Source: Asparagopsis taxiformis (Eukaryota; Rhodophyta; Florideophyceae; Bonnemaisoniales; Bonnemaisoniaceae). From it: a DNA stretch of 64,000 bases. The translations under genes and the position numbers were made by a program. This document shows positions 17,687 to 27,656 of the stretch, piece after piece (positions within the stretch are counted from its first letter, which is position 1; every line of letters starts with the position of its first letter). The notes under the pieces were generated by a model. It was not told the DNA's origin and did no database searches. It worked only from the letters and a program-made list of their open reading frames with translations. The stretch is taken from NCBI GenBank assembly GCA_030407315.1, contig JALQPE010002041.1:62001-126000 (forward strand), in the 5' to 3' direction.

Positions 17687-18925
17687 CTACTTGCTCCCCG
17701 GCTCTCCGTACTTGCGGTACATCTCCTCATACACATTTCGTGGTAAAATCTCCCGTGCCAAAACTCCAGCACAGTGATACTCATGTTCCGAAAAGTTGAA
17801 TAGTGGTGGCAGCGGTTTGCTGTTGGGAAGTTTGCACGATGCCTGACGCAATTCTGCAAAGTACGGATGTGCAAGGCCTTCCATCGGCTTCATGCGCTTT
17901 GTCGGCGAATACTGCAACATTTTCGAAACGAGATCAATTGCCTCTGGTGTTGTTCGATGGCGGAAAACCTTTGTCCACGACAGCGATCGGATTTGCGGGA
18001 ATTTAAACTCGTTGTAGTTGCGATTCATTGCCATAATCTCCTCCTTCGTAGGTGTGCCGAGCACCTTGATGATTTCGACCAGTTGATCCACACCTGATTC
18101 GCCGGGAAACAGCGGATGGCCGAGCATCAGCTCGGCCATTACGCACCCACTCGACCAAACATCAATGGCTGGTAGATAGTCGGTGGCTCCAAAGATGAGC
18201 TCTGGAGCACGATAGTAGCGTGAGCAAATGTAACTGATATTGGGCTCATCGCGAACCAACACTTTGGCCGATCCAAAATCGCACAACTTTAATACCTGCG
18301 TAGCAGGATCGAGCAGTAAGTTCTGCGGCTTGATGTCGCGATGGCAAATACCCAGAGAGTGGATGTAGGCCAAGGAGCGAAGAAGCTGATATATATACAG
18401 CTTAATGTAAATGGTAGGAATTGACTGTTTCACCTTGGAGTAATGCTTGGATATCCTATAGATAGTTTCCGGAATGAACTCGAGCACCAGGTTGAGATAG
18501 ACCTCATCTTGCTTTTCACCCGAGGAATAAAAGCAATGTTTGAGTTGACAAACATTTGTGTGCTCGATCATACGCATGATCTGCAGTTCTCTGTTCTTAT
18601 AGCGCTTATCCTGAAGCACTTTTTTGATGGCGACGGTTTCACCGGTCTCGCGAACGGTGGCCTGAAAAACGACACCAAAGGAGCCGTTCCCGATGACGCG
18701 CGCGGCGCTGTAGCTGATACTTTCTCGGGGGGTTGCAGAGGAGGATGCGCTTGCGGGGTTGCTCTGGGCAGAGGACGGGTGCACGGCGGAGCTATCGGCG
18801 GCGAGGGGGACGGCGGCAGCGGCGGATGGCTGCTGGGCGGCCGAGGGTGCGCCGGCGGATGGACGTGTGGGCGCCTCCACGACGTTGACATTGGCGACGA
18901 GCCCGTCATCTGACGGGGGGTCCAT
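17687..18925 (-). CDS. GSK3: Glycogen synthase kinase 3 / shaggy-like kinase
   Basis: 412 residues from the ATG at 18925 ([10 protein letters not shown]). The frame remains open to 19552 but that part is C-rich with many Ser/Pro/His/Thr and looks like a leader. The first 70 residues are Ala/Ser/Pro-rich. The kinase domain starts at [15 protein letters not shown] (glycine loop), with VAIKK (K101), [36 protein letters not shown], and the activation loop [17 protein letters not shown], whose tyrosine is autophosphorylated in GSK3. The [21 protein letters not shown] and [11 protein letters not shown] blocks are typical of GSK3. The N-terminal RPRTTSF serine used for Akt inhibition in animals is absent, as in plant and algal members. 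Soluble kinase, central to development and stress signalling in plants. Confidence 0.95.
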   Translation of the reverse strand: MDPPSDDGLVANVNVVEAPTRPSAGAPSAAQQPSAAAAVPLAADSSAVHPSSAQSNPASASSSATPRESISYSAARVIGNGSFGVVFQATVRETGETVAIKKVLQDKRYKNRELQIMRMIEHTNVCQLKHCFYSSGEKQDEVYLNLVLEFIPETIYRISKHYSKVKQSIPTIYIKLYIYQLLRSLAYIHSLGICHRDIKPQNLLLDPATQVLKLCDFGSAKVLVRDEPNISYICSRYYRAPELIFGATDYLPAIDVWSSGCVMAELMLGHPLFPGESGVDQLVEIIKVLGTPTKEEIMAMNRNYNEFKFPQIRSLSWTKVFRHRTTPEAIDLVSKMLQYSPTKRMKPMEGLAHPYFAELRQASCKLPNSKPLPPLFNFSEHEYHCAGVLAREILPRNVYEEMYRKYGEPGSK

Positions 18926-20055
18926 GGCGGGCGGGCGTGCGTGCGGGCGGGCGGACGTGCGGGCGGACGTGCAGACGGACGGACGGACGGGGCCGACTGT
19001 CAAACTGGCGGACGGGACGGGACGGGTTTGGTCGCGACGAATCGACTGCAGTAACGCTACGCTACTGCTGGCGACTGACGGGCCGGCCAGCCAGCGTTGC
19101 GGGAGATGTGTGCGGAGATCTGGATGCGATGGGCGCGGTGGGGCGGAGACAATGGATGGAAGACGGCGGTGTGGAAGAGCGGCGGCGGGTGGGTGGATGG
19201 ATCGTAAGGGTGAATGGGGTACGTGAGTGGACGAGGAGTGGGGCGAACAAGGGTGAGTGGCAAGTGTGGTTGTTGAGGGACAGAGCTGGTGTGAGCAAAA
19301 GATGGGCAAGATGTGTCGGGTGAAGCGGGACAAGTGAATAAACAGCAAAGTGCACGTCCAAGGGGATGCTGCCACGAGGACCGCGAAAAACGGCAGAAAG
19401 TTGTGGAGCAGCCGAGTCGATGGCGAGTCGCCCAGCTGCTGTGCAGTGCAGTGCAGTGCAGTGCAGTCGCAACGCACCTGCTCAGTTGCACTGCAGCGCA
19501 ACACAGGACCACAGACGCTGGAGGCTTGTCGGACCGCTTGTCTGCGCCGCACGTGATTACTCTGGACCGCTCAGGTCCGATCGGTTCTTTCAACGCTTAC
19601 CGCCTAAAAACAAATTGGTTGCCGTTTCCATTGCTCTCGTCTCGTTTTCTTGCCCATTCCAATTCGTCTTCAGTACCCTCAGGGTACATCCATCGCCATC
19701 TGCTTCCGTCGCGCACTTTTGCACTTTTCGTAACGGTTAGCACCGTTTTGAACATTTGTCGCCATCCAATATATTTTCAAATTCTCTCCCCTTCGCAACC
19801 ATTCCAACACTTCATTTTCTCCCTCCTTATTATATATACGCATCCTGTTGGACAAAAGTTGGATCTCCAAGTCAATTGTCGCTTCCCGCTCGCACAATCC
19901 ATTTCTCAAGAGGTACCAACCGCCTCTGCTGTGCACGCATATAGATTACAAAGCTCCAATCATGTTTAGACCGCTTTTAAAAAAAAATCACCACTCGCTA
20001 CATTCTCTCTTAGCTGGTGTCCTAAATTAGCAACAACATACGTGCGCATAACACT
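18926..20055. other. GSK3 leader and intergenic region with short tandem repeats
   Basis: 1.1 kb. Next to GSK3 the sequence is C-rich on the coding strand, with interrupted ACGG/GCGGGCGG repeats (about 18930-19000). A GTGCA pentanucleotide microsatellite lies at 19441-19465. From 19600 to 20055 the sequence is AT-richer, with no gene I can support; it ends at the SDHA stop. Confidence 0.5.
19441..19465 (+). repeat. (GTGCA)5 microsatellite
   Basis: Five perfect GTGCA units, extended by one G and preceded by GCT. It lies about 520 nt upstream of the GSK3 start, in the leader or promoter. Confidence 0.9.
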
Positions 20056-21960
20056 TCAATATACACGCTTGGCAGGTGGGAAAGCTTCTTGTTCACTATT
20101 GTCCAGACTTTCCGATACGACAGAACGGTAGTCGATATGAACAAAACCACGCGAATTACTCTTGTCATTATGATGCGAAACCCATCCCAAAGTATGCTTC
20201 ATCCAATTCACATCATCACGATCCTTGAAATCTTCTCTAGCATGAGCACCGCGTGATTCCTTCCTTGCCTCTGCACTATGCATAGTAATGATCGCATTTT
20301 GCAACAGATTTCTCAATTCCAGTGTTTCAATCATATCCGTATTCCAAATCATGTCACGATCACTGACCTTGACGTCACTGAAACTTTCATAGCACTCGTC
20401 CATAAGGTTGCAACCCTCTGCCAGTGTCTCCTGCGTTCGGAACACTGCCGCATGGTTCTGCATGATCTTCTGCATCCTATCCCGAATCTTCGACGTTCTC
20501 GTCTCCCCATCCGCGTACCGAACCTTGTCCATATCCGCCACAGCCTGCTCCCCAGCGTTCTTGGGCAACGGTCGAAGCGGCGTCCCCGGTTTGATAAGCT
20601 CTGCCGCTCGAATGGCCGTGGCACGTCCAAACACAACAATGTCCAACAGAGAATTGGCACCAAGCCGGTTCGCTCCATGCACGCTAGCGCACGCAGCCTC
20701 TCCAGCGGCTAGAAGGCCGGGAACGACATAGTTACTATCCCCGTCCTTCAGTGTCACAACCTCTCCACGCCAGTTTGTCGGAATACCACCCATGTTGTAA
20801 TGCACAGTTGGTAGAACTGGAATCGGTTCTTTAGTAACATCGACATTCGCAAACACCTTTGCAGTCTCCATGATACCCGGAAGGCGCTCGTGAAGCACGC
20901 TCGGCGGCAGATGATCCAGATGTAAAAAGATGTGATCCTTGTTCGGTCCGACGCCGCGGCCCTCGCGAATCTCAATAGTCATTGCACGTGACACGACATC
21001 ACGTGAAGCGAGATCCTTTGCAGATGGTGCGTATCGCTCCATGAAACGTTCACCTTGCGCATTTTTCAGAAAGCCACCCTCACCGCGACAACCCTCGGTA
21101 ATAAGACATCCGGCGCCGTAAATACCTGTCGGATGGAATTGCACAAACTCGAGATCCTGCAAAGGAATCCCAGCACGAGCCACCATAGCATTTCCGTCTC
21201 CAGTACACGTATGTGCTGAGGTTGCGCTAAAGTAGGAGCGACCATAACCACCCGTGGCGATAATAGTTGCATGAGCATTGAATCGATGCAAAGAGCCGTC
21301 CTCCATACACAGAGCAATAATTCCACGACAACTACCGTCATGCGGATCCATGATGAGGTCAAGTGCAAAGTACTCGACAAAAAATTGAGTGTCATGCTTC
21401 AGCGCCTGTCCATACAAGGTATGAAGCATGGCATGTCCAGTACGATCTGCAGCTGCTGCACAACGATAAGCCTGGCCACCTTTTCCGAAATCGAGCGACT
21501 GACCGCCGAAAGCACGCTGATAAATCTTGCCTCCCTCCGTCCTACTGAACGGGACGCCGTATTTCTCAAGTTCGATGATCGTACGCGGTGCCTCGCGACA
21601 CATGTAATGAATTGCATCCTGATCACCGAGCCAATCGGACCCTTTCACTGTGTCGTACATGTGCCAACGCCAGTCGTCGGGCGTCATGTTCCCCAGCGCG
21701 CCGTTGATGCCGCCCTGTGCGGCAACGGTGTGCGAGCGTGTCGGGAAAAGTTTTGTGACACAAGCTGTCTTCAAACCAGCCTCACACGCCCCGATCGTTG
21801 CGCGAAGTCCGGCACCGCCAGCTCCTACGACGCATACGTCCACTTCATGGTCGATAACTTCGTAGCCGCCGACCTTTGATCTTGCCGTTGCGGTTGATAG
21901 GAGACGACTGGCGTTCTTGGCTCGGGAACCGGTGACGCGTTTTGCGAATTGACTGAGCAT
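20056..21960 (-). CDS. SDHA: Succinate dehydrogenase flavoprotein subunit (complex II)
   Basis: 634 residues from the ATG at 21960 ([22 protein letters not shown]), which begins a good mitochondrial presequence; an upstream in-frame start at 21990 adds ten residues. The FAD-binding fold shows [17 protein letters not shown] and the [14 protein letters not shown] loop with the histidine that holds FAD covalently. Substrate-site residues lie in [21 protein letters not shown], with the catalytic arginine, and in [14 protein letters not shown]. The C-terminal helical part ([12 protein letters not shown]) is complete, with the final acidic/aromatic tail. The protein oxidises succinate to fumarate and passes electrons to SDHB. 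The gene is divergent with the glycosyltransferase at 22.2 kb. Function is certain. Confidence 0.97.
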   Translation of the reverse strand: MLSQFAKRVTGSRAKNASRLLSTATARSKVGGYEVIDHEVDVCVVGAGGAGLRATIGACEAGLKTACVTKLFPTRSHTVAAQGGINGALGNMTPDDWRWHMYDTVKGSDWLGDQDAIHYMCREAPRTIIELEKYGVPFSRTEGGKIYQRAFGGQSLDFGKGGQAYRCAAAADRTGHAMLHTLYGQALKHDTQFFVEYFALDLIMDPHDGSCRGIIALCMEDGSLHRFNAHATIIATGGYGRSYFSATSAHTCTGDGNAMVARAGIPLQDLEFVQFHPTGIYGAGCLITEGCRGEGGFLKNAQGERFMERYAPSAKDLASRDVVSRAMTIEIREGRGVGPNKDHIFLHLDHLPPSVLHERLPGIMETAKVFANVDVTKEPIPVLPTVHYNMGGIPTNWRGEVVTLKDGDSNYVVPGLLAAGEAACASVHGANRLGANSLLDIVVFGRATAIRAAELIKPGTPLRPLPKNAGEQAVADMDKVRYADGETRTSKIRDRMQKIMQNHAAVFRTQETLAEGCNLMDECYESFSDVKVSDRDMIWNTDMIETLELRNLLQNAIITMHSAEARKESRGAHAREDFKDRDDVNWMKHTLGWVSHHNDKSNSRGFVHIDYRSVVSESLDNSEQEAFPPAKRVY

Positions 21961-22168
21961 TTTGACAATTGCGCCTTGAGTGAATAGCAACAGCGGGCTA
22001 CCGACTCAGCTGCTGTCTGACTGTGGGATGTAGAGGGAGTTGTACTGAGAGACGAGTCTTGGCAACGGATTGGTAGCAGAAATAGATACACATCCGAAGG
22101 ATGTGAGAAAAAAGATTTGTGCACATAAACCGCCATGATTGGACAACATCGACAACAATTCAGAATCT

Positions 22169-23038
22169 ATGAAATTTCTACATTCTCGCTACAAAACGAA
22201 TCGCAATCTCTCACGCATCGCCATTGCATCGACATCATGTGATCCACATCGTTTTCATCCGCTTCACTTTCGCCGCATTGCTTCCACAGGAACGATTAAA
22301 GTGATGGTGTTCCGGCGTGCCAAGACCACTGTAATAATTCCAACATTCAACGAACAAGACAGCATTGCAAAAACGGTCCAATTAGTCCGTAAACGCTCCT
22401 CATGCAAAACACAAATAATCGTCGTTGATGGTTTCTCAACAGATGCCACAGTGCGCAATGCACGCAGAGCAGGCGCAAAAGTGCTGCAGAGACGTGGTGG
22501 ACGTGCAGCACAGCTCAATGCGGGCGCGAAATGTGCTGCTGCAGAGACGTTACTGTTTCTGCATGCTGATACTGCCGTGCCGCCACAATTTGATCGTGAG
22601 ATAGATGCGACGCTTTCAGAACCGCGCACTGTGGCAGGTGCGTTTCGGCTCAAGATTGACTCGCGTATGAGGGGAATCGGCGTCGTGGAGCAGACTGCAA
22701 ATTGGCGCTCTCGAGTGATGCAAAGACCGTATGGTGATCAGGGTTTATTCCTCAGCTCGAATAAATTTGCCGAGATTGGCGGCTATCCTAGTATGCCATT
22801 TTTGGAAGATTATGAGTTGGTTCGACGTATTTCAAGGAGAGGTAGAATTGCATTATCACCAGCGCCTGTTATTACTTCAGCGCGTCGCTGGGAAACGCTA
22901 GGTGTTGTCACCACAACCGTCATGAATCAGTTAATAATTGGTGCCTACCATCTTGGTTATCCGGTGGATAAATTGGCAGCGTGGTATCGCGGTGTTCTAG
23001 TGAAAGCTCGGACGCGACGGGCAAACAGTCCTCGATAG
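22169..23038 (+). CDS. Family 2 glycosyltransferase (TIGR04283 type)
   Basis: 289 residues from the ATG at 22169; an ATG at 22304 (MVFRRAK) would give 244 residues, close to bacterial lengths, and the extra 45 residues could be a targeting peptide. The GT2 fold is clear: TTVIIPTFNEQDSI, VDGFSTDATV, then RRGGRAAQLNAGA, the LLFLHADTAVPP segment with the HAD in place of DxD, GAFRLKID and the GDQGLFLSSNKFAEIGGYP stretch, ending FLEDYELVRRISRRG. The GRAxQxNAGA and LLFLHAD motifs point to the TIGR04283 group, frequent in cyanobacteria and other bacteria. Its acceptor is not known for most members. It is likely of bacterial, perhaps plastid-ancestor, origin. A hydrophobic end (LIIGAYHLGYPVDKLAAWY) may contact membrane. 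Confidence 0.8.
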   Translation: MKFLHSRYKTNRNLSRIAIASTSCDPHRFHPLHFRRIASTGTIKVMVFRRAKTTVIIPTFNEQDSIAKTVQLVRKRSSCKTQIIVVDGFSTDATVRNARRAGAKVLQRRGGRAAQLNAGAKCAAAETLLFLHADTAVPPQFDREIDATLSEPRTVAGAFRLKIDSRMRGIGVVEQTANWRSRVMQRPYGDQGLFLSSNKFAEIGGYPSMPFLEDYELVRRISRRGRIALSPAPVITSARRWETLGVVTTTVMNQLIIGAYHLGYPVDKLAAWYRGVLVKARTRRANSPR

Positions 23039-23169
23039 CAAGTGAACTCCTGATAGTATTTATCAGAGTACTTTATACATATACCCGAGTTTCAAATTAT
23101 ACCACCCTTGTTAGCGAAACATTCACATGGTTTCTGTCCCAATCTATACAAAATTCACTATTGACCTTT

Positions 23170-25089
23170 CTATTTCCCCAGCACTGTTTTTGCATGCCGA
23201 CTCACAGCAGATTCTGCTCCGCCATCCTCGTAGAGGTGGGCGTCAACACCAGAAGGTGGCGCCATTTCTTCAATTCGTCCGCCCGTTTGCGTTGATTCTC
23301 CAGACGGCGAGTATCCAAGATCGAACAAAAACGCCGAAGTCCACACGAGACCAAGACTCATTGCACCCAATACAAATAGCAACGCTGCGCGATCCACAAG
23401 ATTTTCAGCAATTTGGCCCATGAAGTATACGCCATTGGCATAGTCCGGCGGTGCGTCCTGGCAGTACAGGTTCTCATCGGCCAGTTGCAAAATGGCTTCA
23501 GGCTCTTCTGAGAGACGAAACCATTCGATCGGCACATCCACATTCTCACCCTCTGCAGGTGAAGCAGGTACTGCAACTGGTACCGCAACTGGTGCAGGCT
23601 TATTGACGGGAATATCCCAGTTGAAAATGTAGACTCCAATGCGCCTGTCCATATCATAGCGCTTGTCTAACCATTCCTTGAAAGATTGCACATCACTCGC
23701 CGAACGACGCGCAACCCACTCTCTCACACGACGAGAGTCTGTTTCTCCGCGCTCCGCAATTGAATCGTACAAATTGCGGTCACTGCGAGCACGTCTGTCC
23801 AGCCATTTCATAACATTTGCAATATCATCATCCGAACGTCTCTCGATCATCAGCCTGAGAATCTGTAAATTCTCGCCGACACGAGAAATCTGTTTATCAG
23901 ATGCACTCCGACGACCTGGATTATTCTTCTGATTCGGTGCGCCTTTCCTCCCACCTCTCCGAAGCTGCGCCGAACGCGGAACTTCCCAATCCTGACTGCG
24001 ATCAATATGTCCCAACTCAAGCTCCATCGTAGCCCAAGCACGCAACATGGGGGCACTATCCGGGGCAGCATTCACGCCAGCATTGAACAACTTTCTCGCA
24101 TCGTCATAATTTCCTGCGCGGTGCTCCATAACCGCCCATGCATGCCATATAGCAGCATGATTGGGATCATAATCGATACCAATTTGAAACAGCTCGCGTG
24201 CTTTATCTAAATTACCTCTCCTTGATTCAAACAGCGCAAATGCTTGGTACGTCGGTACGGAACGCGTATCAATCTGCAGAGCTGTGCGAAACAGTTCGCG
24301 CGCCTGGCTAAACTCGGACAACTTTTCAGCAGTTATAGCCCATGCCTGATACGTGCGCGCATGGCGTGGATTAAGCTCGGTGGCATGTTGGAATAACTCT
24401 GCAGCACGTGCATAGCGACCATGTCGATGCTCTAGTACACCCCAAGCGGACCAGAGATAGGCATTGTCGGGGTCTGCCTGCACGCCCTTTGTAAAAATTT
24501 GTGCAGCGACATCTGTGCGTCCAGCGCGTTCCTCCAGCAGCGCGTACGATTGCCAAACAAGGCCGTCGCATGGGTCGAGCTCGAGGCAATGTTCAAAATG
24601 GGCGCGAGCTTGTTTTACGTTTCCGGCACGGTCCTCGGTCACAGCACAGGCATGGAGCAATCGAACATTTGAAGGATTGGCACGAATACCCTCTGCAAAT
24701 ATGCGACGAGCAGATTGCAGACGGCCAATTCGCGCCTCCATTTGTGCCCACGCGAGCCAGAGACGGGGGTCTGTCGGGAAGGCGGCTGCGGCGGAGCGGA
24801 ATGCATTGCGGGCTGGACGCTTATCAGCGCGTTTGGAAAGCTCCAATGCGCGATGGTATTCGGACTGGGAGGCGGCGGCAGTGGAGGGCGTTTGTGCTGG
24901 ACGACGACGCGTATCTGGTTGCGGGGAGCTATTTGCGGGACGCATTGTGGACTTGGAGGGCGGGGTGTTATTGCGAGGCTGCTTGGGTCGGCGGGCGGAC
25001 ATGCGCGTTATGCATGGTGAAGAGGACGCAAATGTGTGCGCGACTGTCGTTCGGACGGGCAGATAGGGCGCGAAACACGGCACAGACAT
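23170..25089 (-). CDS. TPR protein like HCF107/Mbb1 (plastid RNA maturation), C-terminal membrane span
   Basis: 639 residues from the ATG at 25089 (MSVPCFAPYLPVRTT); starts at 25173 and 25002 are also in frame. The N-terminal 70 residues look like a plastid transit peptide. Then come about ten TPR/HAT-type repeats, each with a pattern such as RLWLAWAQMEARIGRLQSAR or AIWHAWAVMEHRAGNYDDAR, where W..WA..E repeats every 34 residues. This is the layout of HCF107 and Mbb1, which protect the 5' end of psbB/psbH RNA in plastids. After the repeats there are ~200 residues with two REW/KEWLDKRY segments and a Pro/Ala stretch, then a hydrophobic span (AALLFVLGAMSLGLVWTSAFLF) near the C-terminus, which I do not expect in HCF107. 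The role is inferred from the family; the membrane span suggests thylakoid or envelope anchoring. Confidence 0.75.
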   Translation of the reverse strand: MSVPCFAPYLPVRTTVAHTFASSSPCITRMSARRPKQPRNNTPPSKSTMRPANSSPQPDTRRRPAQTPSTAAASQSEYHRALELSKRADKRPARNAFRSAAAAFPTDPRLWLAWAQMEARIGRLQSARRIFAEGIRANPSNVRLLHACAVTEDRAGNVKQARAHFEHCLELDPCDGLVWQSYALLEERAGRTDVAAQIFTKGVQADPDNAYLWSAWGVLEHRHGRYARAAELFQHATELNPRHARTYQAWAITAEKLSEFSQARELFRTALQIDTRSVPTYQAFALFESRRGNLDKARELFQIGIDYDPNHAAIWHAWAVMEHRAGNYDDARKLFNAGVNAAPDSAPMLRAWATMELELGHIDRSQDWEVPRSAQLRRGGRKGAPNQKNNPGRRSASDKQISRVGENLQILRLMIERRSDDDIANVMKWLDRRARSDRNLYDSIAERGETDSRRVREWVARRSASDVQSFKEWLDKRYDMDRRIGVYIFNWDIPVNKPAPVAVPVAVPASPAEGENVDVPIEWFRLSEEPEAILQLADENLYCQDAPPDYANGVYFMGQIAENLVDRAALLFVLGAMSLGLVWTSAFLFDLGYSPSGESTQTGGRIEEMAPPSGVDAHLYEDGGAESAVSRHAKTVLGK

Positions 25090-25437
25090 GTCGAGGGTGG
25101 GTGTGCAAGCGCGGGTGTGAGAGGAAACGAATGGCGGTATGGGGAGAGACGATTGAAGAAATATCAGAGGCATCGATGGATTTGATGGGCAGTTTAGCAA
25201 GATTTTTCACGCTATGGTTGGCGCATTGAAAGGGACGGACAGCGTGCGGATAGAGTGCAGCAGCGCGTAGGACGCTACAGTTTGCGGTAGCGCTCAGCTC
25301 ACGAGTGCTCTCAAATCTGCAGAAGTGCGCACGAACGAAAGCGGCAAACCGATGGTATGCTGTATGGAAACGTGTACACGGCGTGCACCAATGGCAAGCG
25401 ATGAATAAATTGGTCAATCCCATTGGTCACTGATGCA

Positions 25438-26001
25438 TCATACGCGTGCATCCGCATCCACTTGGCGGAGATAGGCCACTAGTCGCTCCGCATAGTCATA
25501 GCAATTGTCGCCAATGAGCGCAATGCCGACACGACCCGTCGCGCATCCACAGCCAACGTACGCGTCATTCCATGCCGCGATACTCGCTTCTGTCACGCGG
25601 ACATGCCCGCGTTCCAATCGCGACCACGACGCTTTCGCGCCCATCCGCCGCTCGCTCAGGCGGCGCATCCGCGCGATTGCCGGCACGCAACGACCGGTTA
25701 GCAGCGCGAATAGCACACCTGCGTCTGTGGCGTTTGCTGGGACTAGATCTAGTGACAGCGCGCTCGCGCTTGTTGTGCCCGGTGTCAAGAGTATTCGAGT
25801 GTGAATCGGTGGTGTAAACCGCGGTAGGCCGATCAACGGCTGCCATATTTGGCTGATTTGATACTTTTCGTAGCGCTGCTCTGCCTGGGCGCGCGTAGGT
25901 TGGCGCCGCCGTAGTGCCCGATTGGTGGCTAATTTGTGATGGTTTATTTGTTGAGGAAGCAATGGTGCGCGATGCAGAAATGCAACGTGGTTGACGGCCA
26001 T
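25438..26001 (-). CDS. Unrecognised protein, likely plastid-targeted
   Basis: 187 residues from the ATG at 26001. Residues 1-45 are rich in His, Leu, Arg and Gln with almost no acidic residues (MAVNHVAFLHRAPLLPQ), so they may be a transit peptide. The rest looks like a compact globular domain: RILLTPGTTSASALSLDLVP, ATDAGVLFALLTGRCVPAIARMRRLSERR, a charged mid-section, then GRVGIALIGDNCYDYAERLVAYL. The ALIGDNCYDYA stretch and the GRCVPAIARMRRL stretch look conserved-type, but I cannot name a family. Three cysteines sit in the final third (GCGCATG plus GDNCYD). The composition is GC-rich like neighbouring coding sequence. Confidence 0.6.
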   Translation of the reverse strand: MAVNHVAFLHRAPLLPQQINHHKLATNRALRRRQPTRAQAEQRYEKYQISQIWQPLIGLPRFTPPIHTRILLTPGTTSASALSLDLVPANATDAGVLFALLTGRCVPAIARMRRLSERRMGAKASWSRLERGHVRVTEASIAAWNDAYVGCGCATGRVGIALIGDNCYDYAERLVAYLRQVDADARV

Positions 26002-26463
26002 GTTGGAGCACAGTACCCTCGAGGGTAGTACATTCCTGGCCAGATACAACGAGGAGTATTACTCAAACTATTATCAAAGCCGTCTTCCAGATCAAAGCAT
26101 GCGATCGGATCCAGATCGAGAAATCCCATACAGCTATATTATCTCGATGTTCGAATTCCCCAACAAAACCGATCGCTATCCGCAAAAATGCGGAGCAAAT
26201 AGGTCAGAATATGACACAAATTTTCACAACGAGCGATCTCCGCAAAGTCGGATGCCCACCCAACGCATTGATTGGGACAATTCCAACGCGATGCATCCAT
26301 AGCAATCCCCAACCATCAATCGGCAACCGCCAAGTATCACCCCATCTTTGAATCACTTCGTTACGAGATCGCAAAGTCAACATCCACCATTTGCATCAAC
26401 TCTACCCGCATCCACGCCATTCCAATCGCCAGCCTCCCCAACATCCATCACCAACCATCCATC

Positions 26464-27429
26464 ATGACAGCCTTCATCCCGCCAACCGGCACGCCGCTCG
26501 CATCCGCCACCCGCACCTACACCACCGCGACGACCCACCGTCCCAGCACGACCCCAGCCCTTGTCACGCGCACTCAATCAGCGCCCATCCCGACATCGGC
26601 ATCGCCGAGTCCGCCCGCGCCCCCGTCCCATCCGACACGCATCCTCGTCTGGTTCCACACCGATCTTCGCACCGTCGATAACCCCGCCCTCCACGCAGCC
26701 GCCCAGCACAGCGCGCTGCCCGGCGGCGCCCTCGTGCCGCTCCATGCCGGCGTCGCCGAGCCGCACATGCTCGCCGAGTTGAAGGCACATCTCGAGGCTG
26801 CTGGATCCTCCCTTGTGTCCGTGACAGCCCCCGTGGAGCGCGCCTTGATCGACGTCTGTGAACGTCTCAAATTGACCGCCGTGTATTTCAATCACTCGGT
26901 TCACAAGTCGGCCGTGCAGATCGAGACGCGTGTGCAGCGTGCTCTGTCCGAGGCTGGCATATCCGTCCAGTCGTTCTGGGGTAATTCGTTGCTGCCTCCA
27001 CCCCAGGACTTGTCAAAGCGTACTGCCCTTATGGCCTTGACGGCCAGCGCCGTTGAGAGCGGTCGTGAGTTGTCCAAGCATCTTGCCGCTCCTGAAAACC
27101 TACCGAAAATGCCCGCCGCTGTTGCAGCGATTCCGCAGAGAATTGTCAATTCTCGTGTGGGTGGCGGCACTGCTGCCGCCCAGCGCTTGTTGGCCACCAT
27201 GGATAAACATAGTGAGATTACGATGACGCGTCGTACCGATTTAGCTGTGTCGCTCAAGGCGCATTTCGATGCTGGCACAATCTCTCCACGTATGGTGGCT
27301 GGTAGGGTATTTACGATTTTCGGAAAATTGCAGGGTCGTACATTTTCAGAGCTGGTGTGGAGGTCTTACGTGGCTTTCGAAGCCCATCGCGCGGTCGGGA
27401 TTCGAGCTCACAGCAGGGTTGCCGTTTGA
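26464..27429 (+). CDS. Photolyase/cryptochrome-like protein lacking the FAD-binding core
   Basis: 321 residues from the ATG at 26464. Residues 1-55 are Thr/Ser/Pro/Ala-rich, a likely plastid transit peptide (Phe at position 4). Residues 58-175 are the N-terminal alpha/beta domain of photolyases: RILVWFHTDLRTVDNPALHAA, and SFWGNSLLPPPQDLSK matching the FWGxTLYxxDDLP of CRY-DASH proteins. The second half keeps traces of the FAD domain: GGGTAAAQRLL (233-243), FDAGTISPRMV (268-278) and FSELVWRSYV (294-303). It stops where the real core (the WxxGxTGxPxVDAxMRxL region) should begin. Length is about 320 instead of the usual 450-550. The stop codon follows a natural-looking end, and no frameshift is evident in the following DNA. 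It may be a chromophore-free or antenna-only relative; function unknown. Confidence 0.75.
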   Translation: MTAFIPPTGTPLASATRTYTTATTHRPSTTPALVTRTQSAPIPTSASPSPPAPPSHPTRILVWFHTDLRTVDNPALHAAAQHSALPGGALVPLHAGVAEPHMLAELKAHLEAAGSSLVSVTAPVERALIDVCERLKLTAVYFNHSVHKSAVQIETRVQRALSEAGISVQSFWGNSLLPPPQDLSKRTALMALTASAVESGRELSKHLAAPENLPKMPAAVAAIPQRIVNSRVGGGTAAAQRLLATMDKHSEITMTRRTDLAVSLKAHFDAGTISPRMVAGRVFTIFGKLQGRTFSELVWRSYVAFEAHRAVGIRAHSRVAV

Positions 27430-27656
27430 GAAGATTGGCAAGTGTTAACAACTATGTTTGCTTCCTTTGCTAGATGTTTACAACTTGGTCACATTAAAGG
27501 AGCATGTTTATGTAGCAAGTTATGACGGACGATGAGCTTTGAAACTGTTCCTGTGACTGGTCCCAACTCTGCAAGTTTATATTTACATCTCAATGCGAAT
27601 AGTAAGTGTGTTTGGAGTGTGCAAGGGTATCTGTGCCCATGGCTCATAGAAGAAAA

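Noticed and set aside
18951..19552. N-terminal extension of GSK3
   Set aside because: The frame is open but the sequence is C-rich low complexity with Ser/Pro/His; the ATG at 18925 gives a normal GSK3 start and follows a leader like those of other genes.
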